Counted from the stretch's first letter, positions 1 to 54,801 are shown. The stretch: 64,000 nucleotides of DNA from Mugil cephalus (GCF_022458985.1 NC_061789.1:20378357-20442356); one strand, 5' to 3'. The notes: generated by a model not told the origin, from the letters alone. Numbers and translations: made by a program.

Positions 1-1772
1 TGAAGCCTCGAAACGGGTCATGGCACGACAGACAGATGGACACACACACACACAAAGAACACACACAGGTTTGGGATAAAGGGGGGTATTTCTAAATGTC
101 AAGGGGTATTTATGGATGAAAGATGCAGAGAGAGTGAAGGGGGGGACTTGGTAGCTATGTCAGTGATGAACAGGATGTCCTTTCTTTTTGAGCTGATTCG
201 TGCAAATTCAGTAAAAGTATCCTGACTCTCATATTTTTTTTGTTTTCTGACATTTTTGACCACAGACGGTGGAGAAAATCCAAACAGCTGGTTGACTGTG
301 AATACATACGATGCAGTCCTACACATTCTCTTTCAGCACAGTATGTGTCTGCGAATGCGACGCCATTGACCGACACGTCTCACATATTCGTAGTGTGCAC
401 TGTGAGATCACCTGCCCAGAGAGGCCTCATCTAACTGCAGAGACAGAAGGAAATTCATCTTATTAGCACCTTCACAGCTTTTAGAGAACAAACGAGTATG
501 GCAGCATCCCCAGGGATAAAAGCTTTACAGGAATATGAGCAACAACTGCTACAATGAAACTGTTGTATTTGTCAAGGTGTTTTATGAGTCCCTGTAAAAA
601 TAAATTGTGTGCGTGTGTTCCTCATTTTGCTGTCATGAGGTTCTCTCTGTGGAGCAGCTAAGTGACAGGATGACAGGAGAGGGGCTCAGGGATTTGAGTG
701 AATTCAGAAGACACTCATGCCACTCTCTAAATAAAAATAGTGTTGTAAATCCACAGGATGCAATGAGTCATCACATGATTTTGTGGCTAGTATTAAGGGA
801 GAAAAACCAGCTTTTATCAGGAAGCAATGCGATCCCATCTGTTAATTCTGGTGAGGATTTTTTTCCCCCTGATCCCTTTAAAAGCATGTCTGTGCTATGT
901 GATGGGTAAAATAGGTTTTATTTTCTACATTTCACCTCTTAGCTCATCAAAACAATCCAATTTTAATATGGCTATTTAAAACTCACTGCTTTAACGCGTT
1001 ATCTGAAACAATCTGCACGCGTTGCTTCGCAACGTGGCAAACACTCTGCTAACTTACTGCTAACTGCTACTGAAATCTTTCAGGCTTGTGCAACAGCATC
1101 AAATTGGATTTACTAATTGCAAGTCACGCAGACTCGAATGGACGTGGACTTTAGGAAGAGACATGTGTTTCCACCACACATAATCACAAACACTCCAGCC
1201 AACAACCAAGCTGCCGTACGCTGTGGAATTGACATCACTATGGGAACATCATGTTGAAGAAACTTGCAACAGAACAGAAGATCAAGCACTCTGAATTGGC
1301 AACTGGAGCTGCCCAGAACAGCTTAACAGCAACATTTGCAAGGGATGCAAGAGATTTGTGTCTTTATCTACATCCTGTATGCTGAATGTTGGGGGGAGGT
1401 TTCACTACCATGTCAACTCTTTGTCAAATTACAGCAATTTAAATGCAAGATGAAGACAGGTGTGTGTGCACATGCTGCTGGTGTGTCTAGAATGCCAGTC
1501 ACCGCAGCTGAGAAGTCTGCAGACATTGTGGGGTCATAAAGGAAACATCAAAGAAAGATGCTGTTGACTCCAGTGACATGCCTGCCCTCCCTTTCACCAC
1601 TCCAACCCCACTCCAACGCAAAGAGTGCCATTTTGTCATAGGGATTGAAACATCACAAGGCACTGGGATAGAAACTTGCTACATTCCATTACATTCAAAC
1701 TTCACTGCTAATCGTATCTCCTTTTCATCTATTTCTACGAGCGTTTGAAAGGATGCGCCTGTAGTGTCTCAC
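1..1772 (-). other. KCNT intron after the pore exon (non-coding)
   Basis: Downstream of the pore exon on the minus strand, this stretch shows no match to the next expected KCNT segment (the post-S6 linker and first RCK domain). It is read as intron running off the left edge. A short CA microsatellite lies at 41-54. Short open frames here have no recognisable domain. Confidence 0.6.
41..54. repeat. (CA)n microsatellite
   Basis: Seven CA units in a row inside the KCNT intron. Confidence 0.8.
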
Positions 1773-16494
<14,722 letters not shown>

Positions 16495-17022
16495 GGTCCT
16501 CCTCCTCAAAACTCAGAGACAGAGACAAATACCACCGCAAACCGCACCTCCACGCCGAGAAGGATCTCCCCTCCAAAGCCAACTCCGTCGCCCTTCCTTC
16601 TGCTATTCAAAACGTAAACGAATAACAAAAACATTGATAACCCTCATGGCATCGTCTTCGACCACCCTCCCTTAACAGGAAAAAAATGCATTTCTTTCTC
16701 TCTTTTTTTTTTGGCACCAGTCACAACGCAGCTCTACTTTTCTTCACACGGAGGCAACAGGTCGAGGATGTTCATCCGTAAGGGAGGCTCCACTTTTGCT
16801 GTGACAGCTGGAGAGCAACTGGCTGCCTCTCTCAGCGCCACCATCCTCCCTGATACAGCTCCACATGGACGCACTGAGTACAAACGTGTAACGAACAGTT
16901 GGTACAGTGAGCTGTTGCGACGACTTTTCATTTAAGGAAAGGCAACGAACAGACGCAAAGACAATACTAACAAAAAGCTACAAAAAAACAAACAAACCAA
17001 AAAAAAAAAAAAAAAAAAAAAA
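16495..17022 (-). promoter_or_regulatory. Likely 5' UTR/promoter region of the KCNT gene
   Basis: Sequence directly upstream of the KCNT start codon on the minus strand. The immediate upstream 150 bp is relatively GC-rich, as expected of a 5' UTR, and the far end is a 24-base A run (16999-17022). No TATA box or transcription start can be placed by eye, so the assignment rests on position alone. Confidence 0.35.
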
Positions 17023-18669
17023 CATAAAGCGTTGTCCATCAATATACTGACAGTGTTATATGGTAATACTGTTTTGCAATCCTGGATGATAACAACCTGC
17101 CACACATAACCCCCCCAGAAAGGTCTGTCATACTATGGAGACCTGCTCTGCTTTCAGTCGTGTCTACAATGACGCTAACGTCCATTTTTCTTTTTTTTCC
17201 CCCCCAATTCATCTGGCTTTTCTTAATATTATATTAATTGCGGGGCTCTACTTCGACTAAGAGTCAGTTTAAGGAGATACGTTTTTCCACGCTGAGAACT
17301 AACTTGCTCAAAAATCACACGAGAAGACATCCTATTTATTTTATACAACGCTTTTTGGTCGAGCATATTCATTTTCAGACTAAAGACGATTCTGCACGGT
17401 TTGCCAACAGAGCTCTGGGTACTGCTGCTCTCCTACTACGCATTTGAATGCTAAATATAATCAAATTACACAGAAGCAAGGAATAGCAAACCCCTCCCCC
17501 GAAAGTAGCATAATATGTGATATTTAATATGATACAAACAATCAGGTACAAGTTCCTCTTACTGTATAATTAGTTCAACATTTGTGAAATAGGGCACAAG
17601 CTTGCCAACTCCTGTCACTGTCCAACAAGCTCAATCTGCTATTTATTTAGCAACTTACCTGCCACACTGTGCATGTGACAGATTTAATCTAGCAGAGGCT
17701 CTGGCCAAAACAAATAAGGTAATGACACTGAAATGTGATGGTTAAGAGGACTGTTGACTCAGACATCAGGTGGTAGGCAAATTAACTTGAATGTGTTGCT
17801 ATTGGTCACACACAGTTTAACACAGCACCTCTGTATAGTCCTAACAAAACATTCACTTTCAATTTCTAATTGGGGTAATTGGCTTTTAAACAAATAGAGA
17901 CACTGGTCCTCAAGAATGATTTATTACAATGATGCAATTTGGATATCATTCTCTTCTCAAATACCTAATGTAATTTGACAACTGGGTATGGAGGCGTGCA
18001 TAGTTTTTTTTTGTTTGTTTGTTTGTTTGTTATCAAAGCTGATTAATAGCGTATTTCAAAACGTCTAGTCTGTAGTACTGTTCGTTTTTTGCAGCACCTG
18101 TATTCATTTCGCCCTCTGGTGGCAACCATAGTACACATGTGCACATATGCACTACACTCATTCATCTGTTAAAACAGCTGGCAATTGGCGGCAAGTTAAA
18201 ATCCCAGAATAGAAACACAGTTCCTGATATTATGGAAAAATAAAACAAAAATCACTGTAATCCCCCCCCCAAAAAAGGTTGACAGAAAGGCGAACCATTT
18301 CATTTCAAGTGGGTGGACCAGGATGCGTAGCCATGGTAACAACAAAAAGTGTCTGAGCATACCAGAGGAGCCAGTTTATGTGTTTCAAACATCGTTTAAA
18401 CCCCCTCATCCATTATCATAATTGGAAGTCTGAGGACAATTTAAAGCTACAGAAGCTAAGCAATGCAGACTGCTGACAATCAAGCATTATACCTTCAAAT
18501 CAAAAGCTATCCTCCTTACAGCCAGAGAAACTAGCAGTACATATACAAATATACATAAATATAAAAAAAATAGAAAACAATCATCCATAAAAATGGTCAT
18601 TTAAAAAGTTATAAAACCCTTCAGTCACTGTTTCACATTCAGTTAGTGAAAAAACGTATCTTCCAGGTA
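17023..18669. other. Spacer between the KCNT 5' end and the qtrt1 3' end
   Basis: No coding region is recognised here. The right part must include the qtrt1 3' UTR. A minus-strand AATAAA poly(A) signal lies at 17925-17920, about 750 bp after the qtrt1 stop, but its use is unproven. A GTTT-type simple repeat occurs near 18010-18030. Confidence 0.5.
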
Positions 18670-45969
<27,300 letters not shown>

Positions 45970-48862
45970 ACCTGTGGCCAAGCCCACCTAAGTGTGTATG
46001 TTTGTGTGTGGATGTTTGCATCTGCACCCTATAGGCCAGGCGCGGGGGCTCGAGGGGAGGGCCTGACTAATGCAAAACCTGCATCATCCAGCCGTATTGA
46101 TATGACTATTCAAGCAATGTTAATAAGCTGCTAATCCTGTCTTTAAAGTGCACATGAAAGAAAGAAGGCCCTCAACCACTTGAATATTACATTTGACTGC
46201 TAGGAATACAAGATCCAACTCTGACCTGTGTGATGCACTAAGCTTCTATCAGGCGCAGATGATGTATCACAGTCAGTTCAGGAGTTTTTAATTGTGATTA
46301 CTGGTTTATTTCCTCATCAGTTTCTTTTCTTTCTCCTAACGAGACTCCCAGCAGACGTACTTTAATTAACTTATTAACTGGTACAGGCTGGCTTCCCTCT
46401 CCTCCCCCCTCCCTCCACCTTTTCAGACTGGCCCAGATGCTCAAGTCTAGATCTTTGTGTAATATACACACTTAACCTGTTCAGTTGCTGTTTTACTGGA
46501 TTTTCATACCCTAACTGATTTCATACTGAAAAACAATAGCTTATTATGACTGTTGTTACTTTTGGTGGTGTCGATTATACATTTTTTTTTCCTTGTGTTA
46601 TTTTATTTGAGTGACTTTGTCCTTTTTAATGAACGTTATAAATGTAGCTTTAAAATAAAAATCCTAATCGTAGCAGAGGCAAAGGATTAAAAGGCACAGG
46701 GCAGGGTTGCGTGATACTGAGAAAGTAGCTTCAGCTCCTCCTTTGTGAATGGTCCTTATAGAATGAAAAGATGTCAACCAGATTGACCACTATGATCCAA
46801 GCACTTGTAACCACCTAGCCTTACGAGAAGCCACACATAACAGGGATGTTGTCGTCCGTTACCAGAACACTATGCACAAAAACCCAGGAGAGAGGAAGAA
46901 GGACGGACTGAAGGCTGGACGCACTTTGTGGCAGGCTTTATCCACTAATTCAGAGTTGTAACAGCTTTGAATTTTAATCCCTTTAGTCTCAGTTGACCTC
47001 CATTAAAGCCTGTGGCCTTCGAGTAGACTTAGGTAATTCTTGGATATGCAGATTCAAATAGAACAGAGCAGAGAGTGCACTTCACTCTCAGAGAGGATCA
47101 GACTTTAGGTGAAGTTGTAGGGTGTAGATGAGGATGGATCGGTGCTTTAAAGCACTGAGATGGTGTTAAGAGTAGAGGAGATGCTGCATCTTTTCCAGCA
47201 TCAGTTATTACTGCTCTCCTTTCTGCTTCCATGTGTTAAAATGTCGTTGTATATATAGCTGGACCATACTGGGGAATTGGCTTATTTCTCATTTTACTGC
47301 AGCTGAGTTGGAGGAAATCATGCAGAATGCAACCGTAATAAACGAGAAGAAGCACTAACATTTCATTAGACTTCAGCGTAGGGAAACCAGATTTCTTCAT
47401 CTCCTCGTGCATTATTTATAACCTGGGCATTTGTCATATCTGTTGTTTTTGGTTGCAATTGTATCAGCTTTGTACAACTGTATTCTACTCTTCACCCACG
47501 TCTCCAAGACTGTTATTTGGGGTTCTGCTACAGGGATTAGTTGTCAAAACGTGCACAGATGTGATTATTTGCTGATGAATCTCTTTTGATTGCTCTCTGA
47601 GGGTATTTGACCATTTAAAATAAATGATCTTAAGAGGGGGCGGGAAACTGGGTCAAGGTGGGAGTGATGTTTGGCAACTTTCTGTTTTTGGTTTGATCAG
47701 TAGTTTTGCGGGTGGTGGGAGTTGTGGTGTATGAAGGCACATCCTGTCTAAAGACGCTGCCAAGGCTTTCCTCTAGAGGGGATAGAAATTAGTCGACATG
47801 ACAAGTATATCCCAAATTACAGATTCTTGAGACAGAATGTACCTTCTTCCTTCCTCCAGGTCTGGTTTATTGTGACAGTGCCAGAAGGACTATAGTCTTC
47901 TTCAGCATGTCAAATTAAAGACATTTGAAGCTAGGTATTCCCTTAAATCCCACAAACTACAAACGCTGGTAGTTAATTTGAAACCTCCCATTGGCTGAGA
48001 GAGTGTTGAAGATCCCTTGTGCCTGTCACGTCAGCCTGCCCCTGAGAAGGCCAGACTGTAAATGCCTGTCATGTATTAGGTTGTGGGCCTTTCTCCCTAA
48101 TGGATGTACCCTGTCTCCTTCCTCTTTCCTGCCCCCCCACTCCAGGTCTGGAGAAAGGGGTGGGAAACCAACATCTTTCTTTTTGTTTTGCAAACCTTTG
48201 TCAAGTGCCTCTGTAGCAATGAATTGATTTGAATGAACGACATGAACTGGTTTAGAGAGGAGCGTAAATAAAGAGGTGTGTACAATAAAGGGACTGGCTC
48301 TGGTGGTTGGTGTCTCCTTGTGTCCTGCGTAATCCACTTTCTCCTCTCAGACATGTAGAGCAGCTTCTAGTTTTCCTCTCCTGCCCCTCTCTCTCCACCT
48401 AAACCAACATTAACATGTTCTGATAGCAACCCTCTAGGTAGACGGGTAGACTTTAGATGTTTCACTTTCAGTTCATGCATTTTCACCAAATCTAAAACGA
48501 TGAAGGCTGAGTGACCTTTCAACATTTTCACTCCTCAGCAGGAGAGAACTCTTTCCAATTAGAAGAAAAATGGATTTACTGTAGTACAGTGAGGTTGGAT
48601 AGAAATGACATATTCCAGTGGTGTATCAGTATTTTAATAAACGCATTATAGATCTTGGCAGGAATGCTTCAAATATCCTTACTTACAGTACACTCTTAAA
48701 CACTCAACACTCTCGCAGGTTCAAAAAGCTCTTTTCTGTAATTTCCTCTGAGCTGCAGCAGAGATGAACAGGTCCTTGTTTACCCTAGAGTTTGCCTCTG
48801 CATTCATTCTTTACTGTCGAGGTTAACGGTGTGATTAACATTGGTTGATTGTCCCTGAACAG

Positions 48863-48893
48863 GCGCCCTGCTCCCCGTCGAAACCAGTGGTGA
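48863..48893 (+). other. dnm2: Candidate alternative last coding exon of dnm2
   Basis: CCTGAACAG precedes a block that, spliced to the phase-2 donor at 45597, continues as ...PPGVP-RRPAPRRNQW and stops at 48891-48893. The normal tail is SRRPPGAPSHRP...PSLLD. Dynamin-1 uses alternative last exons from the equivalent GVP(S/R) junction. The pyrimidine tract is only moderate, so this is a candidate. Confidence 0.3.
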
Positions 48894-49569
48894 CCCCTGA
48901 CCAGCCCACAGTGGACGTGAAGTTACTTCAATCCATGACAACCATGGAAACGGAGGAGCTACAGATTTTATTTATTCATCCAAAAAGAAGAAAAAAATAA
49001 ATAAAAAAAAAGCACTAATGCACATTTGTAATCTGATGCTGCCAGTGAAACTGAAGAATTCCAATTGGGAGGCATTCAATTTAAAAAAAGACAGTAATTC
49101 TGTGGTGAATGCTGTCTAAAATTGATCCTGCCACAGACAGTTTTGAGCCTAGTTAAAATACTTCAAATCATCGCTGATGTTTCTGTAAATCCTGTAATTT
49201 CGTGTGCAGTTACAACTCACTGCAGCAGGTGCAGTGTCGGGTTACAAAGACAAATCTCTCTTATGGAGCGGTGGTACCACTGAAGATGACCACACAAAAT
49301 GTTAATGATGCTTGAAAATGTGAGAAAATATAGTGAGTGTATAAGTCTGCTGAGTTCTCATTGTACCACGAGGTGCTGTTGCAAGAAACCAGTGACTGCA
49401 ATGCTTTCAAATAATAGCAAAGAAATGAATATTCAGCCTAAACTTATTTCTGCACGAATCAATGTGTAGTGTCTATTTAATTTCCAAATGGAGAAATGAA
49501 TCAGGGAGACCATTCATTTTATGATTGTGTGAATACATGTTTTCCCAGAGTAAACATTATAGGTGTCTT

Positions 49570-49575
49570 TTTATT
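49570..49575 (-). terminator. Candidate tmed1 poly(A) signal
   Basis: AATAAA on the minus strand, about 370 bp after the tmed1 stop. It falls 5' of the most distal dnm2 poly(A) signal (49701-49706), so the longest transcripts of the two genes would overlap tail to tail. Confidence 0.45.
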
Positions 49576-49945
49576 ATTATACTTGCAGTGCACTGTAAGA
49601 AGGTTAGGTTTCTGATATTATTTTGGTTTTGTTTTGGCTGCTGATTTAAGAAAACGGAGCCTTGAGTTTTTAAAGGAAGTGTTACATGTATCTGAAGTTC
49701 AATAAAGCAACATTCCTGAGAGAATAGCTGTATCCTTCTACTGTACCAAATAGCTGCATCATTAACGTATATCATGGGAGTGTGTGTGCATGTGTGCACA
49801 GTATAATGTATATAATGACAATGTATGCATATTGCAAAAACTACATATTGCATGCATGGCATTTTTTTTTTCCAAATTGTGAACCACCTTGGTCATACTT
49901 GCATGTGTAATAGCTGCAGTGGAGGCAATGCAGCTTCCACTGTGA

Positions 49946-51628
49946 CTATGTGCACACTCGCTTGGTGTCATCAAAGAGGCGCCGCAGGCTGTAAATTTGA
50001 ACGACGGCAACGGTGAGCATGACGAGCAGGTTTAGGCAGGACCAGACGGACACTCTCCACAGGTTGTCCTCCAAAAGGTAGCGGTCCCTGGCCTCGAAGG
50101 CTCGCAGCGTACCCTGCATCTGACGACTCTTCTCTAGGTGCCTGTGCACAGAGTCCATTCTTACCTGCAATTGAGAGAAAATAAGAAAAAAAACATCAGA
50201 CGAAAGAAAATGAAAGATAATACCGGGAGGTCAGTGGCGTTGTTTGGCGGAGAGACACAGATGCAACGGATTAAAAGGTATTTAGTTTTTCCCTCTCACC
50301 CTAATGTCGTCCAGCTTGTACTCGGCCATGTCCTCTGTCATAGCAACATCTGCCCACTCATCTTGGCCTCGGCCAGCGTTGTTGTTACTGTTGAGGATCA
50401 CCTCAAAGAACACCATCTTCTCTGACAATTTACTGAAGCTGTTGTCAAAACACAACCGATAGTCTCCAGCCTCTGTGGGATCCACCCTGAGGGGAAAGAA
50501 AGTCGGATTTCTAAAGAGAAAGGTCAACTGGTCTTAATACTTAATACAGTGGAAAAATACAAAGATCAGGCATAACATTATGACCACCTTTCTAATATTG
50601 TGTAAGTCTCCCTTCTGCCTCCAAATCAGTTGTATAGAACATTGTATTATCACAAGATAATCAGTGTTATTTACTTCTCCTGTCAGTGGTCATAATGTTA
50701 TGCCTGATCGGTTACTTGGAAAGGAAAAGTCTAATGAACAGCTTGGAGGCTATGATTAAGTGTGCCGGTATTACAGAGAATGAGCATCAAAAGGTAGTCA
50801 AAGGAAAGCACAGGTGACCCACATGTGAATGCCGTCAGACCTCCTGAAGTCGGACACGAGCCGGTATCCGCTGGGTGAGATGAGGGCAAACCCAACATCC
50901 AGACCTGACCCTGCTATCACCTGACAAAAAAAAAGAAAGAAAAAAAACAGCCTTCAAGTCACCAAGAAACCCCTCACACATGCACTGTTGTGCTGGCATC
51001 CTTGTTTCAGACATGCATTTCACAGCCTGGGCTTGACTCAGACTATCTGGGCAACAGCTGCCTGATATTCAAATTACAGCCCTGATAGGACGCTGAGCTA
51101 GAGCCTAACATACGTACTCCTCATACTCTATACTCATACTCTAAACTGTTCAATTAGTGTATCTGTGTTTAAAAAAAAAAAAAAAACATTATCTTAGCAC
51201 ATTTGTTCAACACAATCTCAGAACCTAAAAGATAAACAGTCTGTTGATGCACACATGTGCCTTGCATGTTTGTACATATTTTTTAGTTTTTCCCCTTTCC
51301 CCTTCTTAAACTTCCGTCTTCAACAGCACCAGTGGTTTTCTTATCTCTCTCCCCACAAGACCAAAGTCCAAGTCTTTCTCTTGTTCTCTTGTTGTTCAGT
51401 TATTATTCACTTTCTTCAAGTCATTGCAAAAAACTCTTCGTCCTGGACGATTACCTGATATTCAACTTCCATGCTGTCGTCTCTTGCAGTAGTTTGGTAA
51501 AAGCACTCCGTGCTGCCGGGGGGTAACAGAAACGTAAATCCCATGCCTTGGTTTTGTCCCAAACCCAGAGTAAAGCCAACAGTCAGAGTTAAACATGCCA
51601 GAAAAGTGAGCTGTACAGACGCAATCAT
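49946..51628 (-). CDS. tmed1: Transmembrane p24 trafficking protein 1 (emp24/GOLD family)
   Basis: Four exons on the minus strand (51455-51628, 50823-50920, 50300-50486, 49946-50164) give 225 aa; human TMED1 has 227. p24 proteins are type I membrane cargo receptors that cycle between ER and Golgi in COPI and COPII vesicles. Seen: a signal peptide ([18 protein letters not shown]), a GOLD domain from about residue 29 with the conserved Cys pair in ECFYQ (C42) and [10 protein letters not shown] (C103), a coiled-coil stretch leading to [15 protein letters not shown], a membrane helix at about 194-213 and a short cytosolic tail [12 protein letters not shown]. The start used is the Met that opens the signal peptide; two in-frame Mets lie upstream. 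The gene is convergent with dnm2, as in human 19p13.2. Membership of the TMED1 subgroup rests on recalled similarity and synteny. Confidence 0.94.
50547..50712. mobile_element. Short Tc1/mariner-like MITE in tmed1 intron 2
   Basis: Inverted copies of GATCAGGCATAACATTATGA (50565-50584 and its complement ending near 50709) bracket about 100 bp with no coding capacity. TA dinucleotides lie just outside (50545-50546 and 50713-50714). This GGCATAACATTATGACC end type is familiar from teleost non-autonomous Tc1-like elements. The outermost bases of the two ends do not match well, so exact borders are uncertain. Confidence 0.7.
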
Positions 51629-53195
51629 CCTGGGTTGTTGGTAGTGCATAGTCCATTTATTCCACACTCTGAGCGTTTCTTCCTCCTATGTCACAAATGC
51701 ACAATAAAGCAAGATTTCTGTATGTCTGTCACTACTTGCTGTCATACCCCAGCGGTTGCACAACAACCTGACAGTCTGACAGGTTTCTCAGTCAAAGCCG
51801 AATGAATGAAGCCTCCCAACCAATCGACCTCTGCAGTCTGGACTCCACACATGTAAAGCAGAGGGCAGCTGATAAGGAGCAAAGTATTTTACTATTTTGT
51901 ATTTTGTATTCTGTTGTGTAATGTAAAACACCACCTGGGAAAAAATACTTTTCATATTCTTCTTTCACCATTAATATGCAACGTGTTGTTTTTGACAATC
52001 TTTCTTCTGAACTAATGCTGTACTTGCCATGTGCTTTCATATCCTATAGATGGCGCTGTGGATAGAAGCTGACAGCATGCAGGCCGCAGCCTTGATGAAT
52101 GTGAGAATTTGACACCGATCTACATACATACGAAAGATGAAGAATAACAATAAATATAAATAGCCCATGATTTATGAAGACATGAATAGAGGATAGACTG
52201 AATCCTTAGAGCTTTCTAATGAGACACAAAACCACTGAGGCTTTAAATTAACACTCACGTTGTCTCCAAACTCCAAGCTGCTGCATAACACAACAAACAT
52301 CTCCAAAGACTCAAAGTTCTTTGCAAGAGTTTACAACCAACCAAGTTTAAAAGGATGTGGTTTCACTGCTTTTTATTACTCATATTGTTAAAAAGAAGTG
52401 GAGCGAGGCACAGAGGGGGAAATATTTAAACCAGCAACTAAGCTAGCCAAAATTAGTGGAGGAGATGAAGACCAGACACACAACAAAACAAACTCAACTG
52501 TGTTCAAATGAGACTGGATATTTCTGGATATTAATATCGTGCTAAAAATAAGTCGTGCTCTGCTTTCAGACAGGTTTCTGTGGTTTGGGTCCTGACTAAT
52601 AAAGCAAACTTAGAAGTAGCTAATCATGAGTAATAGGAATTTATCATGCACCTCATCCAACAATAAGGTTTCCACAACATGTGCCCAACTTAAGTTCAGG
52701 TACAAAATTTGAGAATGAGTCTGGGACACCTTTTAACAAATAAAGACATTGACCCTTCAAAGGGCACTCATTGAAATACTTGAAAATTCTAAATTTCAAT
52801 CCCAGAGTGTTATTCTAGGATGTCAGAAGACTGTTTTCAATTTTTTCATTTTCATGTAATAAAAAAAAAAAATCAATATTAATGAATTCACCATATATGA
52901 TACCTTGCCCTTAAGTGGTAAACAAATGTAAACATGTATTTAGACCATTGGAACATAAGAGCTGATTCAGGCACTTGTCAACATTATCACATTAGATAAG
53001 ATTTGACCCTGATTTAACCTGAGAATGTTTCCTTGATCTTCTCTGATTGGCTGGATGGAAACCATATGCTTCTGAACCCACTCAGTGACACAGGAACACA
53101 ATTTAAAATGTGCTGAAGTTACCTCCTTGCCCCACAAAGGGTTAAGTTTAGGCTTAAGACTGAACCTCAGATGGACCTGAACCGGGCCATAGTTA
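51629..53195. other. Intergenic region upstream of tmed1
   Basis: This should include the tmed1 promoter and 5' UTR next to 51628. I see no coding exon with family resemblance and no clear repeat beyond short A tracts (51171-51186 lies in tmed1 intron 1; 52860-52872 here). Confidence 0.5.
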
Positions 53196-54084
53196 CAGTG
53201 CCTTGTTAAAGTATTCATACCACTTGAACTTTTTCACATTTTGTGACCTTACAATTACAAATTTGAATGTATTTTTGATTGTGAAGTGGAACAAAAGTTA
53301 TGTAAGTTTTTCAAAATTTTAAACAAATATAAATCTGAAAAGTGTGGTGTGCATTTGTATCTGTCACACATAGCGCTTTGCATTTGCACCTTCTTCCACA
53401 TGTTTGCGGTGTCCTCTACATGACTTGTGGCCAGATTTGTGGAGTGCATGACTTATAGTTGTCCTGTGGACAGATTCTCCCACCTGAGTTGTGGATTTCT
53501 GCATTTCCTCCAGAGTGACCATGGGCCTCTTGGCTGCTTCTCTGACCAGTGCTCTCATCGCTCGCTCTGTTAGTTTAGGTGGACGGCCATGTCTTGGTAG
53601 GTTTGCAGTTGTGCCATACTTCGGATGATGGATTGAACAGTGGTCCTTCAGATGTTCAAAGCCTAGGATGTTTTTTATAACCTAACCCTGCTTCAAACTT
53701 CTCCACAACTTTTTCTCTGACCTGTCTGGTGAGTTCCTTGTTCTTTATGATGCTGTTGTTCACTAGTGTTCTCTAACAAACCACTGAGGACTTCACAGAA
53801 CAAGTGTATTTATACTATGAGTAAATTACTCACAAGTGGAGTCAATTTTACTTATTAGGTGACTTTTGAAGGCAACTGACTGCACAGGATCATATTTAGG
53901 GGTGCCAGAGTACAAGGGGCTGAATACAAATGGACACCACACTTTTCCGATTTACTTCACAATTATGTGCTACTTTTTGTTGGTCTATCATATACAATCT
54001 CAACTAAATACATTCAAGCTTGTAATTGTAAGGTCAGAAAATGTGAAAAAGTTCAAGGGGTATGAATACTTTTTCAAGTCACTG
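53196..54084 (-). mobile_element. Decayed Tc1-type transposon with intact terminal inverted repeats
   Basis: Ends beginning CAGTGCCTTG (53196) and, inverted, CAGTGACTTG (ending 54084) share an inverted repeat of about 78 bp with few mismatches. The insert is flanked by TA on both sides (53194-53195, 54085-54086), the Tc1/mariner target. At 889 bp it is shorter than the usual autonomous size near 1.6 kb. A minus-strand remnant at 53364-53558 encodes the transposase N-terminal helix-turn-helix region (MVTLEEMQKSTTQVGESVHR). The catalytic part is mostly gone, so the copy cannot move by itself. Confidence 0.92.
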
Positions 54085-54158
54085 TATGCGTCTATAGGCC
54101 TAGGCTGTTAGGGTACTTCCCCCATAATGCACTGCACTATTTAAAGTATTGGCCCTAT

Positions 54159-54398
54159 CCTTGGGCGCAACCAACTACGGAAGCTCCAATGGCACAACGC
54201 TATCCCATGGCCGGGACTGAGCGGGACCTGTATGATGAAAAGAAGGCTTCCAGCAGCTCCGAAAGAAAGCGAGAATGAGTAAGGAGGGGTTGGTTGATAG
54301 TGATAGTACAAGGGGACAGAGCCCGTATCACAGGTCAACCTGTCTGTCAAAGACAGACGTTGTGCCATTGTAGCTTCCGTAGTTGGTCACGCCCAAGG
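54159..54398. mobile_element. 240-bp foldback/MITE-like element
   Basis: About 41-bp terminal inverted repeats, CCTTGGGCG..ACCAACTACGGAAGCT type, match at roughly nine positions in ten, with a 160-bp unrelated centre. No target duplication is evident and no open frame of note. The superfamily is not assigned. Confidence 0.7.
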
Positions 54399-54766
54399 CA
54401 ATTCCCATAGTGAAACACCTCACTCTGTTATCAAAGAACCAGGGATTACGTAATGTAACCCAAAGTTTTTGCTAGTACTTTCCTCATTAGTATTAGTACT
54501 ACTAGTGTTAGGCTCATAATGCTGTATACTAAGAATGCTTTCAAAAACGGAAGTATTCACTCATACATTACATACACAGTCATTATACTGGCAACGTACA
54601 GAGAGTAAGCCACAGGCATGCGACAGAGACACGAGCCTTACCCACTTTGTGACACATTGCTCAATCCGAGGTGAGACTCAGCTCGCTGCTGCCTGTTTTC
54701 AAGGAAATACGTCCATTCAGCGATTCTGACAATGCAAATGATCAAAATTACTGGAATAATGGTGAA

Positions 54767-54801
54767 AAGAAGAAGAAGAAGAAGAAGAAGAAGAAGAAGA
54801 G
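54767..54801. repeat. (GAA)n microsatellite
   Basis: About eleven GAA units. Confidence 0.85.

Larger units (their letters stand above)
45970..49720 (+). other. dnm2: dnm2 3' UTR and downstream region with several poly(A) signals
   Basis: After the stop at 45967-45969, plus-strand AATAAA hexamers occur at 46654-46659, 47619-47624, 48267-48272, 48284-48289 and 49701-49706. No other gene is recognised on the plus strand before 49.7 kb. The first signal would give a 3' UTR of about 700 nt and the last about 3.75 kb. Which are used cannot be told from sequence. Confidence 0.55.
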
